Shown here: positions 46,354 through 58,484 of the stretch, one piece after another | Layout: each line of letters opens with the position of its first letter | How positions within the stretch are numbered: position 1 is the first letter of the stretch | The notes under the pieces: generated by a model | What the model was told of the DNA's origin: nothing | What the model saw: only the letters and a program-made list of their open reading frames with translations | Databases searched by the model: none | Program-made: the position numbers and the translations under genes | From: Astragalus membranaceus | Taxonomy: Eukaryota > Streptophyta > Magnoliopsida > Fabales > Fabaceae | Direction: 5' to 3' | Assembly (NCBI GenBank): GCA_039519185.1 | Contig: CM076851.1 | Coordinates: forward strand, 29,471,825 to 29,535,824 | DNA: 64,000 nt

Positions 46354-47093
46354 GATGATAACAAATTACATTATGCATAGGGGGTTTGATAGTAATGGAA
46401 CTTTTTCAAAAAGCTCCCCCTAAGCATATGCATAATAAAATAAACAGTACATCAGCAGGATAGCAGCAATTATTTTCTCCCCTCACATATATCATGCATA
46501 TATTCTCTCCCACATATAACATGCATAATATTCTCTCCCCCTTTGTTTTCATCAAAAAGGAGGTGGGGTGAATACATACAACATAAGCACTTTTTAAACT
46601 TGCATAATAAATAAGCAGCATTGCATAGCTTATGATATATCAAAAACAGTAGTTCATGCTATGCTCCCCCTTACTTGGTGATCCCCCTTAATAATTTTAG
46701 AATGCAAGGCTTTAGCAAAAAGAGGGTGGATCATCATGGTTTTAAAAATATGATACCCAAGATAATCATTATTGGTTCAACAATATAGGTATCATTTTTA
46801 ACATAAAAAATATGTTACATCAAAGATCTAGTATAATAGCATTTGAGAAAAAGCTTTGATGCATACAAACAATTACTTCACATAAGTGTTTAAAACTTGA
46901 TAAATATAGTTGTGTTTTCCTTACCCACACAACCTTTACCTATTAAGCAGATTTATAGTTGGTATACATTACAGATTCACTAGCTTTGTTGCTCAAGTTC
47001 AAGAGTAGTGAAGCATTACCAGATTCATGAGCTTCGTGTCTCAGCTATCAAGGTACCAATCCCCTATACCTTGAAGCATACCTGCACAAAAAA

Positions 47094-48944
47094 TCAAGTA
47101 GGAACTTTTGGTACCCATTTCTCTTTGGGTCCTTTGGGGTTAGTTATCAAGGGGTTTTTCACAATCCACCTTGGTTTCTTACAGGCAGGTATAAGGGTAC
47201 CAAGCTCACATAATTTACGGATAAGGCATCTAGGTGAGCTATGGTTTCCCTTTTGACAGTAGGTGCATGAGAAAACAGTAGGTGTATAACTTGAAGTAGC
47301 AGCTACAAAAGTTATTTTCTTGTTCAAAACAGAGGAGGTGGAATTACCTTTGTACCCAATACCTCTCCTATCAACATATTCATGTTGGGAGTGAAGTAGC
47401 TTGGTCAAGGTCTTTTCACCAACCTCAAACTTTTTCAAAGATTCTTTCAAAAATTCATTTTCAACCTTGACTTTTTCAAAATTTTGTTTAAGCTCTAGAA
47501 ACTCAAGGTTGAATGGTTTTATTTCATGTAGCTCATTCTTCAACTTAGCTACCTCATTTTCAAGTGTCTCGATTTGAGTGAGCATGCTTTTGTTACTCGT
47601 TGTTAATTTCTTAGATTTTAACAAAAAAGTTTCATGTTCAAAATAAAGAGCTTCAAAAGCCTCACTCAAATTGTGACTACTACACGCATCATCAAATGAA
47701 TCATCTTGTATAGAAGAATCAGAAAGACTAGAGGAGTTAAGGCTTACCTTAGATGCGTCACTTGCCATATTGCAGACAGCATTGTCAGTCTGCTCATCTT
47801 CATCTGATTCACCATCAGTGCTGAGATTATCCCATGTTGCTTCAGTTGTATTCTTTGCCATGAGACAGACAGCATTTGCGACTTCCTCTTCTTCTTCGGT
47901 CTCACTCTCAGTATCAGTGTTGTCTCATGTTGCCTTCATTGCTTTCTTTTGCTTGTACTTGGATTTCAGCTTTGGACAGTTTGCTTTGATGTGACCCGGT
48001 TTGTTGCATTCGAAACACTTTAGTTGTTCATATTTTTTCTCATACCTGTCTTCTTTGTTGTACCCGGACTTCTTTGAGAAATCACCCTTTCCAAACTTTT
48101 TGAATCTCATAAATTTTTTGAAATTTTTGGCAAGCATAGCCATGTCTTCATCATCGGTTTCTTCATCAGACTCAACCTCTTTCCTTGCTACCTTAGAAGT
48201 TTTAGCAGCAACGGCAAGAGATTTATTTTCTTTCACTACTTCCTTTTCTTGACTCTTTTTGGCAGCCAATACTACCTCAAAGGCCAGAAGTGACCCAATA
48301 AGGTCTTCTTGGGGTAGAGTGCCAATATCTTTGGCTTCAGTGATTGCACAAGTTTTTGGAAAGAACTCACCAGTCAGAGATGCAAGAATCTTCCCATTTA
48401 TATCTTTTGTAGAATACCTTTTTCCCAGAGCCCTTAGGTTGTTTATAATCAGATTCGGCCTCTGGTGCATAACTGCAACAGATTCACCTTCCTTCATTTT
48501 GAATGATTCATACTCAGAAGTTAGGATTCTGATTTTTGTATCCTTTACTTGGCTTGTACCGACATGCGTAGCTTCCAGACAATTCCAGATTTCTTTTGCT
48601 GTTTGACACTCTTTTACTCTTCCATACTCTTCTTCACAAAGTGATAGGTGAAGAATATTCATAGCCTTGGCATTTTGAGATATTTTGTGAAGCTCAGATT
48701 TTCTCAGCTCGCTCAGATCGATGGTGTAGATGTCGTCAATTGGCACTTCTTCTTCTTTGCCGGTAGCTTTACTTTTGATTTTCATTGGGATTAGTGGTCC
48801 ATCTGCAATAATCCTCCAAAGGGTGAAATCTATAGCCTGCACATGACATTTCATTCGACTACTCCAATAGTCATAGTTAGTTCCATCAAACAGGGGTGGC
48901 CTATTGAAGGACATCCCCTCTTTCATAAAAGAACCCATGATCAC
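47094..48944 (-). pseudogene. SIRE-like Gag, copy 1, with internal stop
   Basis: The first part, 48944-47925, opens MIMGSFMKEGMSFNRPPLFD then GTNYDYWSSRMKCHVQAID. It has the UBN2-type gag domain and the zinc knuckle CFECNKPGHIKANC. TGA at 47925-47927 lies where TGG is expected. The same frame then stays open to 47094, with an acidic stretch (ESETEEEEEVANAV) and a coiled-coil region (LTQIETLENEVAKLKNELHE), a degenerate second knuckle (CTYCQKGNHSSPRC) and WVPKVPT. A few residues resembling the start of the protease (YLDS) follow, then stops. Fully open apart from one codon, it is either a 339-residue Gag or a readthrough product. Confidence 0.88.
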
Positions 48945-48999
48945 AGATAGATAAATAAAATTTAAATTGCGAGATGTAAAGCTCTATATGAAATTCCTA

Positions 49000-49011
49000 G
49001 CTCTGATACCA
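49000..49011 (-). promoter_or_regulatory. Primer-binding site, interior 1
   Basis: Minus strand TGGTATCAGAGC, an exact plant tRNA-iMet complement site, two bases from LTR 2. Confidence 0.88.
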
Positions 49012-49013
49012 CT

Positions 49014-50881
49014 TGTTGACAATAGTATAACCTTAGAGGGGGGGTGAATAAGGTTATGTGCAAAATATGAATTCTTTTCGGTTTTCAAAAACTTATGAAA
49101 TGCTTTGTTTAAATCAAATGCGGAAACTGAGATTTAAACTTATATGATGTATGCAAGCAGGCAGATCAAGCACAGTATGATATTACTCTATATAGAATAA
49201 CTAGATTATTTATAGGCAGCGCAGTAATATTGAATATAGCAACAGAAAGATCTACAGCAGTGATATGGATAATAACAGATCAGCACAATAATATAACAAT
49301 AGACAGATTTGAGTAGTGATATTCAAAACAGATATAAACAAAACAATGAATATCACAGCTATATAACAATAACAAATATAGACAATAAAGTAAAGAGAGT
49401 AGGGATAGAGATACACCGGGAATTTAGCAAGGTTCGGGATAAAAGCCCTACGTCCTCGGCCTCAGGCTTTGCAACCCTTGGACTTGATGGCAACCACTAT
49501 ATTGAAGAATTGTTTACAAACAGGCAACTTCAAAATAGCAAATCTCAATTCCCCCGAACTGAGAACCCGAGCACCTAGCTAAGGATTTCAACACCGCTTC
49601 AATCTCCTGATTGAACGACCCAAGAGCACCTCCCAGGATTTCACTACCGCTTCAATCTTCCCCGATTGAACGACCCAAGATCACCTCCCAGGATTTCAAA
49701 CCAACTCAATCTCCTGATTGAGAGACCCAAGAAAACTTCCCAGGATTTCAAACCAACTCAATCTCCTGATTGAGAGACCCAAGAAAACTTCCCAGGATTT
49801 CAAAGTGACCCCACTTAAAATAACGAATACAACTTTGAGATCTATGATCCAATCACTTCGGATATAATGACAGTATAGTGACTAAGAGATGAGTGATATG
49901 GAAAATAGAAAATGATATGAAAGTTGAAGCTCTATTTTCTCTCTTTCTCAGATTTAGAAGATGTATGTGAGAAGTAGAGAGGTTTAGAAAAATGTGGTGT
50001 GTGGTGTGATCGAAATGTGAATCGCACCCGCCTATTTATAGGCTTTAGAAAAATATAGGATTCATAAATGTGACTTAAGAATCGATTCATGAGTGATGTT
50101 AAAATATAGTATAATCGATTCTTTATTTTTAGAAAACATAGGAATCGATTCCTTGGCTTTTGGAAATATGTAGGAATCGATTTTCAGGACATCCTGAATA
50201 GGTAAGAATCGATTTCAATGTTTAGTTAAAGTAAGGAGGAATCGATTCATAGCCTATAGGATAGCTTGAAAATCGATTTCAAGGTGTTTTATAAAAGAAG
50301 GAAATCGATTCTTGGTTTGGCTTGAGTATATGTAGAAATCGATTATTTGCTTTTATGGAAATAATGGAAATCGATTGTTTTAAGAAAGGAAAACAAGTAA
50401 TCGATTTTATACTCCTATGAGACAATATAAAATCGATTCATAGTCCAATGTATTTAGTATATAATCGATTTTATACTCCTATGAGACAATATAAAATCGA
50501 TTTATACTCCTATGAAACAATATAGAAATCGATTCTTTTGCTTTAAAATGTTTTTCCAAGTTATGTGCCTTTCTCATGCAAGCATGCATTTGAATAAAAT
50601 ATTTTTCAAACCCTAATTGATGCATGATGCATGTTTTCAAAAATCATCTCTCAGCTACTAAAAGTCATAGACCTTCAGTGATAGGACCTTACAGTGTCCT
50701 AAAGAAAGCGGATAAACAATTAGGTCTTCATCTTCAAAGGCGGCTTCTTCTCCAAGCTGCTCCACTTTAATATTTCCTGATTTTTGATTTCCGTCCTGTA
50801 CTTCATTCAACTTGAACCATTAGTAGACAAGATGTAATTTGTTATCATACAAAACAAAGAGTGTTTGCCATTGGTTCAACA
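49014..50881 (-). repeat. LTR 2, shared by both units
   Basis: Same structure as LTR 1. It starts TGTTGACAA, lacking one A present in LTR 1 and LTR 3. It serves as 5' LTR for interior 1 and 3' LTR for interior 2. Hairpin units lie at 49595-49804. Confidence 0.93.
50080..50534. promoter_or_regulatory. 15-copy AATCGATT palindrome array, LTR 2
   Basis: Same 15 octamers at the same spacing as in LTR 1. All are intact despite scattered substitutions elsewhere in the LTR. Confidence 0.85.
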
Positions 50882-50895
50882 AACTCCCCCTTTTT
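50882..50895 (-). promoter_or_regulatory. Polypurine tract, interior 2
   Basis: Identical AAAAAGGGGGAGTT on the minus strand abutting LTR 2. Confidence 0.8.
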
Positions 50896-51635
50896 GATGA
50901 TAACAAATTACATTATGCATAGGGGGTTTGATAGTAATGGAACTTTTTCAAAAAGCTCCCCCTAAGCATATGCATAATAAAATAAACAGTACATCAGCAG
51001 GATAGCAGCAATTATTTTCTCCCCTCACATATATCATGCATATATTCTCTCCCACATATAACATGCATAATATTCTCTCCCCCTTTGTTTTCATCAAAAA
51101 GGAGGTGGGGTGAATACATACAACATAAGCACTTTTTAAACTTGCATAATAAATAAGCAGCATTGCATAGCATATGATATATCAAAAACAGTAGTTCATG
51201 CTATGCTCCCCCTTACTTGGTGATCCCCCTTAATAATTTTAGAATGCAAGGCTTTAGCAAAAAGAGGGTGGATCATCATGGTTTTAAAAATATGATACCC
51301 AAGATAATCATTATTGGTTCAACAATATAGGTATCATTTTTAACATAAAAAATATGTTACATCAAAGATCTAGTATAATAGCATTTGAGAAAAAGCTTTG
51401 ATGCATACAAACAATTACTTCACATAAGTGTTTAAAACTTGATAAATATAGTTGTGTTTTCCTTACCCACACAACCTTTACCTATTAAGCAGATTTATAG
51501 TTGGTATACATTACAGATTCACTAGCTTTGTTGCTCAAGTTCAAGAGTAGTGAAGCATTACCAGATTCATGAGCTTCGTGTCTCAGCTATCAAGGTACCA
51601 ATCCCCTATACCTTGAAGCATACCTGCACAAAAAA

Positions 51636-53486
51636 TCAAGTAGGAACTTTTGGTACCCATTTCTCTTTGGGTCCTTTGGGGTTAGTTATCAAGGGGTTTT
51701 TCACAATCCACCTTGGTTTCTTACAGGCAGGTATAAGGGTACCAAGCTCACATAATTTACGGATAAGGCATCTAGGTGAGCTATGGTTTCCCTTTTGACA
51801 GTAGGTGCATGAGAAAACAGTAGGTGTATAACTTGAAGTAGCAGCTACAAAAGTTATTTTCTTGTTCAAAACAGAGGAGGTGGAATTACCTTTGTACCCA
51901 ATACCTCTCCTATCAACATATTCATGTTGGGAGTGAAGTAGCTTGGTCAAGGTCTTTTCACCAACCTCAAACTTTTTCAAAGATTCTTTCAAAAATTCAT
52001 TTTCAACCTTGACTTTTTCAAAATTTTGTTTAAGCTCTAGAAACTCAAGGTTGAATGGTTTTATTTCATGTAGCTCATTCTTCAACTTAGCTACCTCATT
52101 TTCAAGTGTCTCGATTTGAGTGAGCATGCTTTTGTTACTCGTTGTTAATTTCTTAGATTTTAACAAAAGAGTTTCATGTTCAAAATAAAGAGCTTCAAAA
52201 GCCTCACTCAAATTGTGACTACTACACGCATCATCAAATGAATCATCTTGTATAGAAGAATCAGAAAGACTAGAGGAGTTAAGGCTTACCTTAGATGCGT
52301 CACTTGCCATATTGCAGACAGCATTGTCAGTCTGCTCATCTTCATCTGATTCACCATCAGTGCTGAGATTATCCCATGTTGCTTCAGTTGTATTCTTTGC
52401 CATGAGACAGACAGCATTTGCGACTTCCTCTTCTTCTTCGGTCTCACTCTCAGTATCAGTGTTGTCTCATGTTGCCTTCATTGCTTTCTTTTGCTTGTAC
52501 TTGGATTTCAGCTTTGGACAGTTTGCTTTGATGTGACCCGGTTTGTTGCATTCGAAACACTTTAGTTGTTCATATTTTTTCTCATACCTTTCTTCTTTGT
52601 TGTACCCGGACTTCTTTGAGAAATCACCCTTTCCAAACTTTTTGAATCTCATAAATTTTTTGAAATTTTTGGCAAGCATAGCCATGTCTTCATCATCGGT
52701 TTCTTCATCAGACTCAACCTCTTTCCTTGCTACCTTAGAAGTTTTAGCAGAAACGGCAAGAGATTTATTTTCTTTCACTACTTCCTTTTCTTGACTCTTT
52801 TTGGCAGCCAATACTACCTCAAAGGCCAGAAGTGACCCAATAAGGTCTTCTTGGGGTAGAGTGCCAATATCTTTGGCTTCAGTGATTGCACAAGTTTTTG
52901 GAAAGAACTCACCAGTCAGAGATGCAAGAATCTTCCCATTTATATCTTTTGTAGAATACCTTTTTCCCAGAGCCCTTAGGTTGTTTATAATCAGATTCGG
53001 CCTCTGGTGCATAACTGCAACAGATTCACCTTCCTTCATTTTGAATGATTCATACTCAGAAGTTAGGATTCTGATTTTTGTATCATTTACTTGGCTTGTA
53101 CCGACATGCGTAGCTTCCAGACAATTCCAGATTTCTTTTGCTGTTTGACACTCTTTTACTCTTCCATACTCTTCTTCAATAAGTGATAGGTGAAGAATAT
53201 TCATAGCCTTGGCATTTTGAGATATTTTGTGAAGCTCAGATTTTCTCAGCTCGCTCAGATCGATGGTGTAGATGTCGTCAATTGGCACTTCTTCTTCTTT
53301 GCCGGTAGCTTTACTTTTGATTTTCATTGGGATTAGTGGTCCATCTGCAATAATCCTCCAAAGGGTGAAATCTATAGCCTGCACATGACATTTCATTCGA
53401 CTACTCCAATAGTCATAGTTAGTTCCATCAAACAGGGGTGGCCTATTGAAGGACATCCCCTCTTTCATAAAAGAACCCATGATCAC
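51636..53486 (-). pseudogene. SIRE-like Gag, copy 2, same internal stop
   Basis: Nearly identical to copy 1, with the same TGA at 52467-52469 after KKAMKAT and the same open continuation to 51636. Visible amino-acid differences from copy 1 include SLIEEEYG for SLCEEEYG, VNDTK for VKDTK, SAKTS for AAKTS, NKEERYE for NKEDRYE and ETLLLKS for ETFLLKS. Sharing the stop shows that it predates the duplication. Confidence 0.88.
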
Positions 53487-53541
53487 AGATAGATAAATAA
53501 AATTTAAATTGCGAGATGTAAAGCTCTATATGAAATTCCTA

Positions 53542-53553
53542 GCTGTGATACCA
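53542..53553 (-). promoter_or_regulatory. Primer-binding site, interior 2
   Basis: Minus strand TGGTATCACAGC, one base different from copy 1 and from the tRNA-iMet complement, so this unit may prime less well. Confidence 0.8.
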
Positions 53554-53555
53554 CT

Positions 53556-55424
53556 TGTTAGACAATAGTATAACCTTAGAGGGGGGGTGAATAAGGTTAT
53601 GTGCAAAATATGAATTCTTTTCGGTTTTCAAAAACTTATGAAATGCTTTGTTTAAATCAAATGCGGAAACTGAGATTTAAACTTATATGATGTATGCAAG
53701 CAGGCAGATCAAGCACAGTATGATATTACTCTATATAGAATAACTAGATTATTTATAGGCAGCGCAGTAATATTGAATATAGCAACAGACAGATCTACAG
53801 CAGTGATATGGATAATAACAGATCAGCACAATAATATAACAATAGACAAATCTGAGTAGTGATATTCAAAATAGATATAAACAAAACAATGAATATCACA
53901 GCTATATAACAATAACAAATATAGACAATAAAGTAAAGAGAGTAGGGATAGAGATACACCGGGAATTTAGCAAGGTTCGGGATAAAAGCCCTACGTCCTC
54001 GGCCTCAGGCTTTGCAACCCTTGGACTTGATGGCAACCACTATATTGAAGAATTGTTTATAAACAGGCAACTTCAAAATAGCAAATCTCAATTCCCCCGA
54101 ACTGAGAACCCGAGCACCTAGCTAAGGATTTCAACACCGCTTCAATCTCCTGATTGAACGACCCAAGAGCACCTCCCAGGATTTCACTACCGCTTCAATC
54201 TTCCCCGATTGAACGACCCAAGATCACCTCCCAGGATTTCAAACCAACTCAATCTCCTGATTGAGAGACCCAAGAAAACTTCCCAGGATTTCTAACCAAC
54301 TCAATCTCCTGATTGAGAGACCCAAGAAAACTTCCCAGGATTTCAAAGTGACCCCACTTAAAATAACGAATACAACTTTGAGATCTATGATCCAATCACT
54401 TCAGATATAATGACAGTATAGTGACTAAGAGATGAGTGATATGGAAAATAGAAAATGATATGAAAGTTGAAGCTCTATTTTCTCTCTTTCTCAGATTTAG
54501 AAGATGTATGTGAGAAGTAGAGAGGTTTAGAAAAATGTGGTGTGTGGTGTGATCGAAATGTGAATCGCACCCGCCTATTTATAGGCTTTAGAAAAATATA
54601 GGATTCATAAATGTGACTTAAGAATCGATTCATGAGTGATGTTAAAATATAGTATAATCGATTCTTTATTTTTAGAAAACATAGGAATCGATTCTTTGGC
54701 TTTTGGAAATATGTAGGAATCGATTTTCAGGACATCCTGAATAGGTAAGAATCGATTTCAATGTTTAGTTAAAGTAAGGAGGAATCGATTCATAGCCTAT
54801 AGGATAGCTTGAAAATCGATTTCAAGGTGTTTTATAAAAGAAGGAAATCGATTCTTGGTTTGGCTTGAGTATATGTAGAAATCGATTATTTGCTTTTATG
54901 GAAATAATGGAAATCGATTGTTTTAAGAAAGGAAAACAAGTAATCGATTTTATACTCCTATGAGACAATATAAAATCGATTCATAGTCCAATGTATTTAG
55001 TATATAATCGATTTTATACTCCTATGAGACAATATAAAATCGATTTATACTCCTATGAAACAATATAGAAATCGATTCTTTTGCTTTAAAATGTTTTTCC
55101 AAGTTATGTGCCTTTCTCATGCAAGCATGCATTTGAATAAAATATTTTTCAAACCCTAATTGATGCATGATGCATGTTTTCAAAAATCATCTCTCAGCTA
55201 CTAAAAGTCATAGACCTTCAGTGATAGGACCTTACAGTGTCCTAAAGAAAGCGGATAAACAATTAGGTCTCCATCTTCAAAGGCGGCTTCTTCTCCAAGC
55301 TGCTCCACTTTAATATTTCCTGATTTTTGATTTCCGTCCTGTACTTCATTCAACTTGAACCATTAGTAGACAAGATGTAATTTGTTATCATACAAAACAA
55401 AGAGTGTTTGCCCTTGGTTCAACA
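53556..55424 (-). repeat. LTR 3 of the tandem array
   Basis: Starts TGTTAGACAA and ends GGTTCAACA before the AGAGA duplication. It is the outer 5' LTR of the array in element orientation. Hairpin units lie at 54138-54347. Confidence 0.93.
54623..55077. promoter_or_regulatory. 15-copy AATCGATT palindrome array, LTR 3
   Basis: Same array again, 15 of 15 octamers intact. One flanking difference from LTR 1 (GATTCTTTGG for GATTCCTTGG) falls outside the octamer. Confidence 0.85.
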
Positions 55425-55594
55425 AGAGAGTGGGAGGGTTTCGAAGAAGAAGAAGAAATGGGATGCGTTGGAAGAGGAGGAGGAGAAGGGAAGTTAGGCA
55501 CAAACAGTGGTAGTGAGCGGCAGTGAGAGGGTGGTGAGGGTGGGTGAGAGAACAGGGAGAGTCTGAGTGAAAGGGAAGAAAGGAAATGAGAGAG

Positions 55595-55856
55595 GAAACT
55601 AATATTGTAATGTTAAAAAACAATTGGAATACGCCTATACCCATAGAAACTAGTCCATCGCTAATACCTATACCCACGACGTTTGATACCCATAGGTACA
55701 GGAAACCTATACCCACGTCTGGTTTGTTCGCAAACTATGATGCAAACCTATACCCACGGTTTGTTGAAACGACTGTAGGTATATGATAGATATACCTACG
55801 GTGTTATTTACCGTCACTATAGGTGTCTGTTGGTATATGTGAAATTTGTTGTAGTG
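55595..55856 (-). mobile_element. One end of a CACTA element with CTATACCCAC subterminal repeats
   Basis: Read on the minus strand it begins CACTACAACAAATTTCAC and contains GTGGGTATAGG or close variants at least four times within 260 bp. No partner end was found. The FAM86-like exons lie inward of it on the same strand, so they may have been cargo of this element before its other end was lost. That is inference. Confidence 0.65.
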
Positions 55857-55899
55857 AGAAGAAATCTTAAGGCAAACAAAAATGCATTGTGAAATTCGA

Positions 55900-56678
55900 T
55901 CAAGCTCCAACAATCTCTGGGGTTCCCTCAACCACTGTTTCATCAGCAGGCCTGTCTACCTTGGTACCAACATCTTCCGAGTAATCACCGTGAACCTTCA
56001 TCAGTTTCCCAAGGTCAAACTTGGGAGCTTTGATCTTAACTTTACGAATGAATACATTCTGCAAAAGGTAAATGCTAGCTAGATGTTGCCTTCTCGATTT
56101 CCTTTCCAATCATTTCAGGAATGAACTTGCGAACCAACTCTTTCATATCACAAGAGGTTGCCTGATTGATCATTATTTCCTTCATCTTCTTGCGGATCTA
56201 TCTTACCTGGCTTGATTGGGTGTAACTGCAGGTCCTCTTCACCTAGTTACTACGTCTCTTAGTGAACCCAATGCAAAACATCCTTAGGGTATAACTATCG
56301 GTGGTCTTCACATCCACGTGAGCTTCAATCAAGGTTTGCCATTTATGCACCAATGATCTAAGCTTGTCGATCTATTGTGAAGTCCATTCCCCAAAAATTG
56401 GTGAGAACATTCTTTCCTTGAACATCTTCAGCTCTCAACCTAATCTTCCAGAATGCGTTATCCTCATCACCTTGAAGATCAGCCAATGAGACCACAAACA
56501 CTCTATGTTTGAGTCCTTGGTTTCCTGAGTACGAGAGACTAGTGTCTTGCAACATTCTTGACCAGAAAAATAGAAGGAGCTTTAAGACGTACCAGTCCTT
56601 CTTGGCAAAGGGATCGACGGCCTTCTTCTTGCCACCCTTCTTTCCCTTCGAAATCCTCTTGTTCTTGCCAACAACAAT
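55900..56678 (-). pseudogene. Processed pseudogene of ribosomal protein eS1 (RPS3A)
   Basis: Minus strand, intronless, near the full length expected for the family of about 260 residues. The N-terminus GKNKRISKGKKGGKKKAVDP then FAKKDWY, the middle SLADLQGDEDNAFWKIRLRA and NVLTNFWGMDFT, and the C-terminus FDLGKLMKVHGDYSEDVGTK then VDRPADETVVEGTPEIVGA are all recognisable. The start codon position reads ATT, and several stops and frameshifts lie in the middle. Lack of introns indicates a retrocopy. The 3' flank is cut by the CACTA end at 55856, so no poly(A) tail can be judged. Confidence 0.92.
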
Positions 56679-56719
56679 TGTTGTTGTTCTTGTTCTCCAA
56701 ACTGCAGTTGTTGCTGTTG

Positions 56720-57253
56720 TGGTTGTTGCGGTTCCAAACCAACGGTACATAGCATGATTTTGAAAGTCACATACCATGATTTTAAATTGGTTTACAATAT
56801 AAGAAATTTTACACCTACGGTACATAGCAATTATTAGTATAAGAATTTTGATGTTATTAAATATATTTGGTATGTATTTTGCTGCAAGCATCAGGGTTTC
56901 ACTCACAATTTCACCAATTTTTTGCGTATTTTATTTTTATCAAATTAATATTTTTTGAACCTTTTGTATGTATTCTTTTTTTCATATTTTCTGATTTGCA
57001 ATTTTGAATTATTTGCTTGTCATTTTCTGTTTTTTTTTGTAATTTATGACTCAGTATTTTTTTATTTTCAATGATTCTATAGAGACTTTATACATTTTAT
57101 TTTCTTCAGATTTATTATCTATCCATCTTTCGGTATTTTATTTAGTTGCAAAAAGTATTATAGCAAGTTGATTAGAAAAAGAAACAGTCTGAATAAAATT
57201 ATAATTTATATATTTATTCTGTAAATACAACTACAATTTGTATATATATTTAG
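56720..57253. other. AT-rich intergenic DNA
   Basis: No gene or element recognised. Confidence 0.4.
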
Positions 57254-57403
57254 CCTGTGTCTACCCAACAACACTTGGATGAGATGGTCGGGGTTTCTTC
57301 CAGCTTATCCAAGGTTCTGGGTTCGAATCCAGGCTTGGGCATGCAGCCTGTTAAATCTCTTACAGTTGCACGTAGAAGATACCCGATTTATACCAAAAAA
57401 AAA
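57254..57403 (+). mobile_element. tRNA-derived SINE
   Basis: Has a pol III B box (GGGTTCGAATCC near 57312), an A-box-like GGATGAGATGGT upstream and an A9 tail after TTATACC. A target duplication could not be identified with confidence. Confidence 0.65.
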
Positions 57404-57784
57404 GTTTCTGTCTTGAGTATACTTCTCTAGTAAATCAAAAATGTTTAAACATATTTGTCCTAACAACTAAATATTTAATGTAATATACTGAGAAATTAAT
57501 CATTGCATTTACCCACATTATAAAATTATCTTATCAAAAATATTAGTATAGATAATTATTGCCAAAATTATTAAAACATTTATTTATCAGTTAATAGTGC
57601 ATTTCTAATTAAAGCTGTTATGTCGACATTATAAGAATTTACAAAGTTGTTAATATAGTAGATTTGAACTAATATATTACCTGATAAATTAACGTTATTT
57701 CAAGAGTCTTGCAATGCACATATTATGCTTGTTTTGATTATTTTATTGAAAAAGATAATTTAATGTGTTCACATTAGTTTGTTT
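57404..57784. other. AT-rich intergenic DNA between two SINEs
   Basis: Nothing recognisable. Confidence 0.4.
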
Positions 57785-57799
57785 AACAATTATTTTGTT

Positions 57800-57943
57800 G
57801 TCCCAGAAGGGTAGCTCACGTGGTTGAGTGAAAGGGACATCGTTGGTGGAAAAATGTAGGCGGCATACGGGGTTCGAACCCTGCTCCCCCCTCCCCTCTA
57901 ACAACTAACACACTAATTACCAACCACTTTGCCTATCTAAAAA
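57800..57943 (+). mobile_element. tRNA-derived SINE with 15-bp target duplication
   Basis: A box TAGCTCACGTGGTTGAG and B box GGTTCGAACCC are spaced as in pol III promoters, and the element ends in an A run. AACAATTATTTTGTT occurs immediately before (57785-57799) and after (57944-57958). Confidence 0.9.
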
Positions 57944-57958
57944 AACAATTATTTTGTT

Positions 57959-58484
57959 AAACTAAAGTATGTTGAGAAATTAAAAAGAAATTATAAACTT
58001 AAATTTATCAAACAATTATTTTTTGTAGACCATGATAACAAAGCATGTTGTTGACCCATGTGATTAACTAGCATGTGTCAAGATCATGTATGTATCTATA
58101 AAAAAATGAGAAATAAAATCTTAATCTAAATATTTATATATTATCTTTATATGTAAAAGCTAAATCGCTTAGTCCATAACATTAGGAGCCAAAATTTCAA
58201 CCCGATCCAACTTTTTTTTAGACAATATACTAACAATCCAACATAGTTGTTGCATTTTTTGGCAGAAAAAATCTATTTTATTTCATTAAAAATAAATATA
58301 AATATTAATAATAAACATGTTATATCACATAAAACACTTGTGATTACATTATTATAGACTGTTAAACCATATAATCTGCCAAACCATTTGAGTTATTGGA
58401 TGATTTCATCATTTAAGCTTTGAGTTGAACCTTGCTGTAGCATCTATTGGCTACAGCATCTGCTAAACAAGTGAATGCTGTAGC
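57959..58484. other. AT-rich intergenic DNA
   Basis: No gene recognised. A short internal repeat GCTGTAGCATCT / GCTACAGCATCT occurs at about 58434-58462. Confidence 0.35.

Larger units (their letters stand above)
44471..55424 (-). mobile_element. Tandem gag-only SIRE-like copia array (three LTRs, two interiors)
   Basis: Order on the plus strand is LTR 44471-46339, interior 46340-49013, LTR 49014-50881, interior 50882-53555, LTR 53556-55424. LTRs are 1869, 1868 and 1869 bp, and both interiors are 2674 bp and almost identical. A single 5-bp duplication AGAGA flanks the whole (44466-44470 and 55425-55429), so it is one insertion later expanded, or inserted as a tandem. Each interior has a primer site, gag, only the start of protease, and a polypurine tract. 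Integrase and RT are absent, making it a terminal-repeat gag-type derivative. Confidence 0.93.

Noticed and set aside
46406..46621. Minus-strand 71-residue frame in both interiors (also 50948-51163)
   Set aside because: Lies in the noncoding 3' part of the element; no motif, and it is duplicated only because the unit is duplicated.
47770..48606. Plus-strand frames across the gag region (and the same at 52312-53148)
   Set aside because: Antisense shadows of the minus-strand Gag, which has the zinc knuckle.
57312..57325. tRNA gene suggested by B-box-like sequence (also at 13590 and 57870)
   Set aside because: No cloverleaf can be built; the A tails and target duplications fit SINEs.
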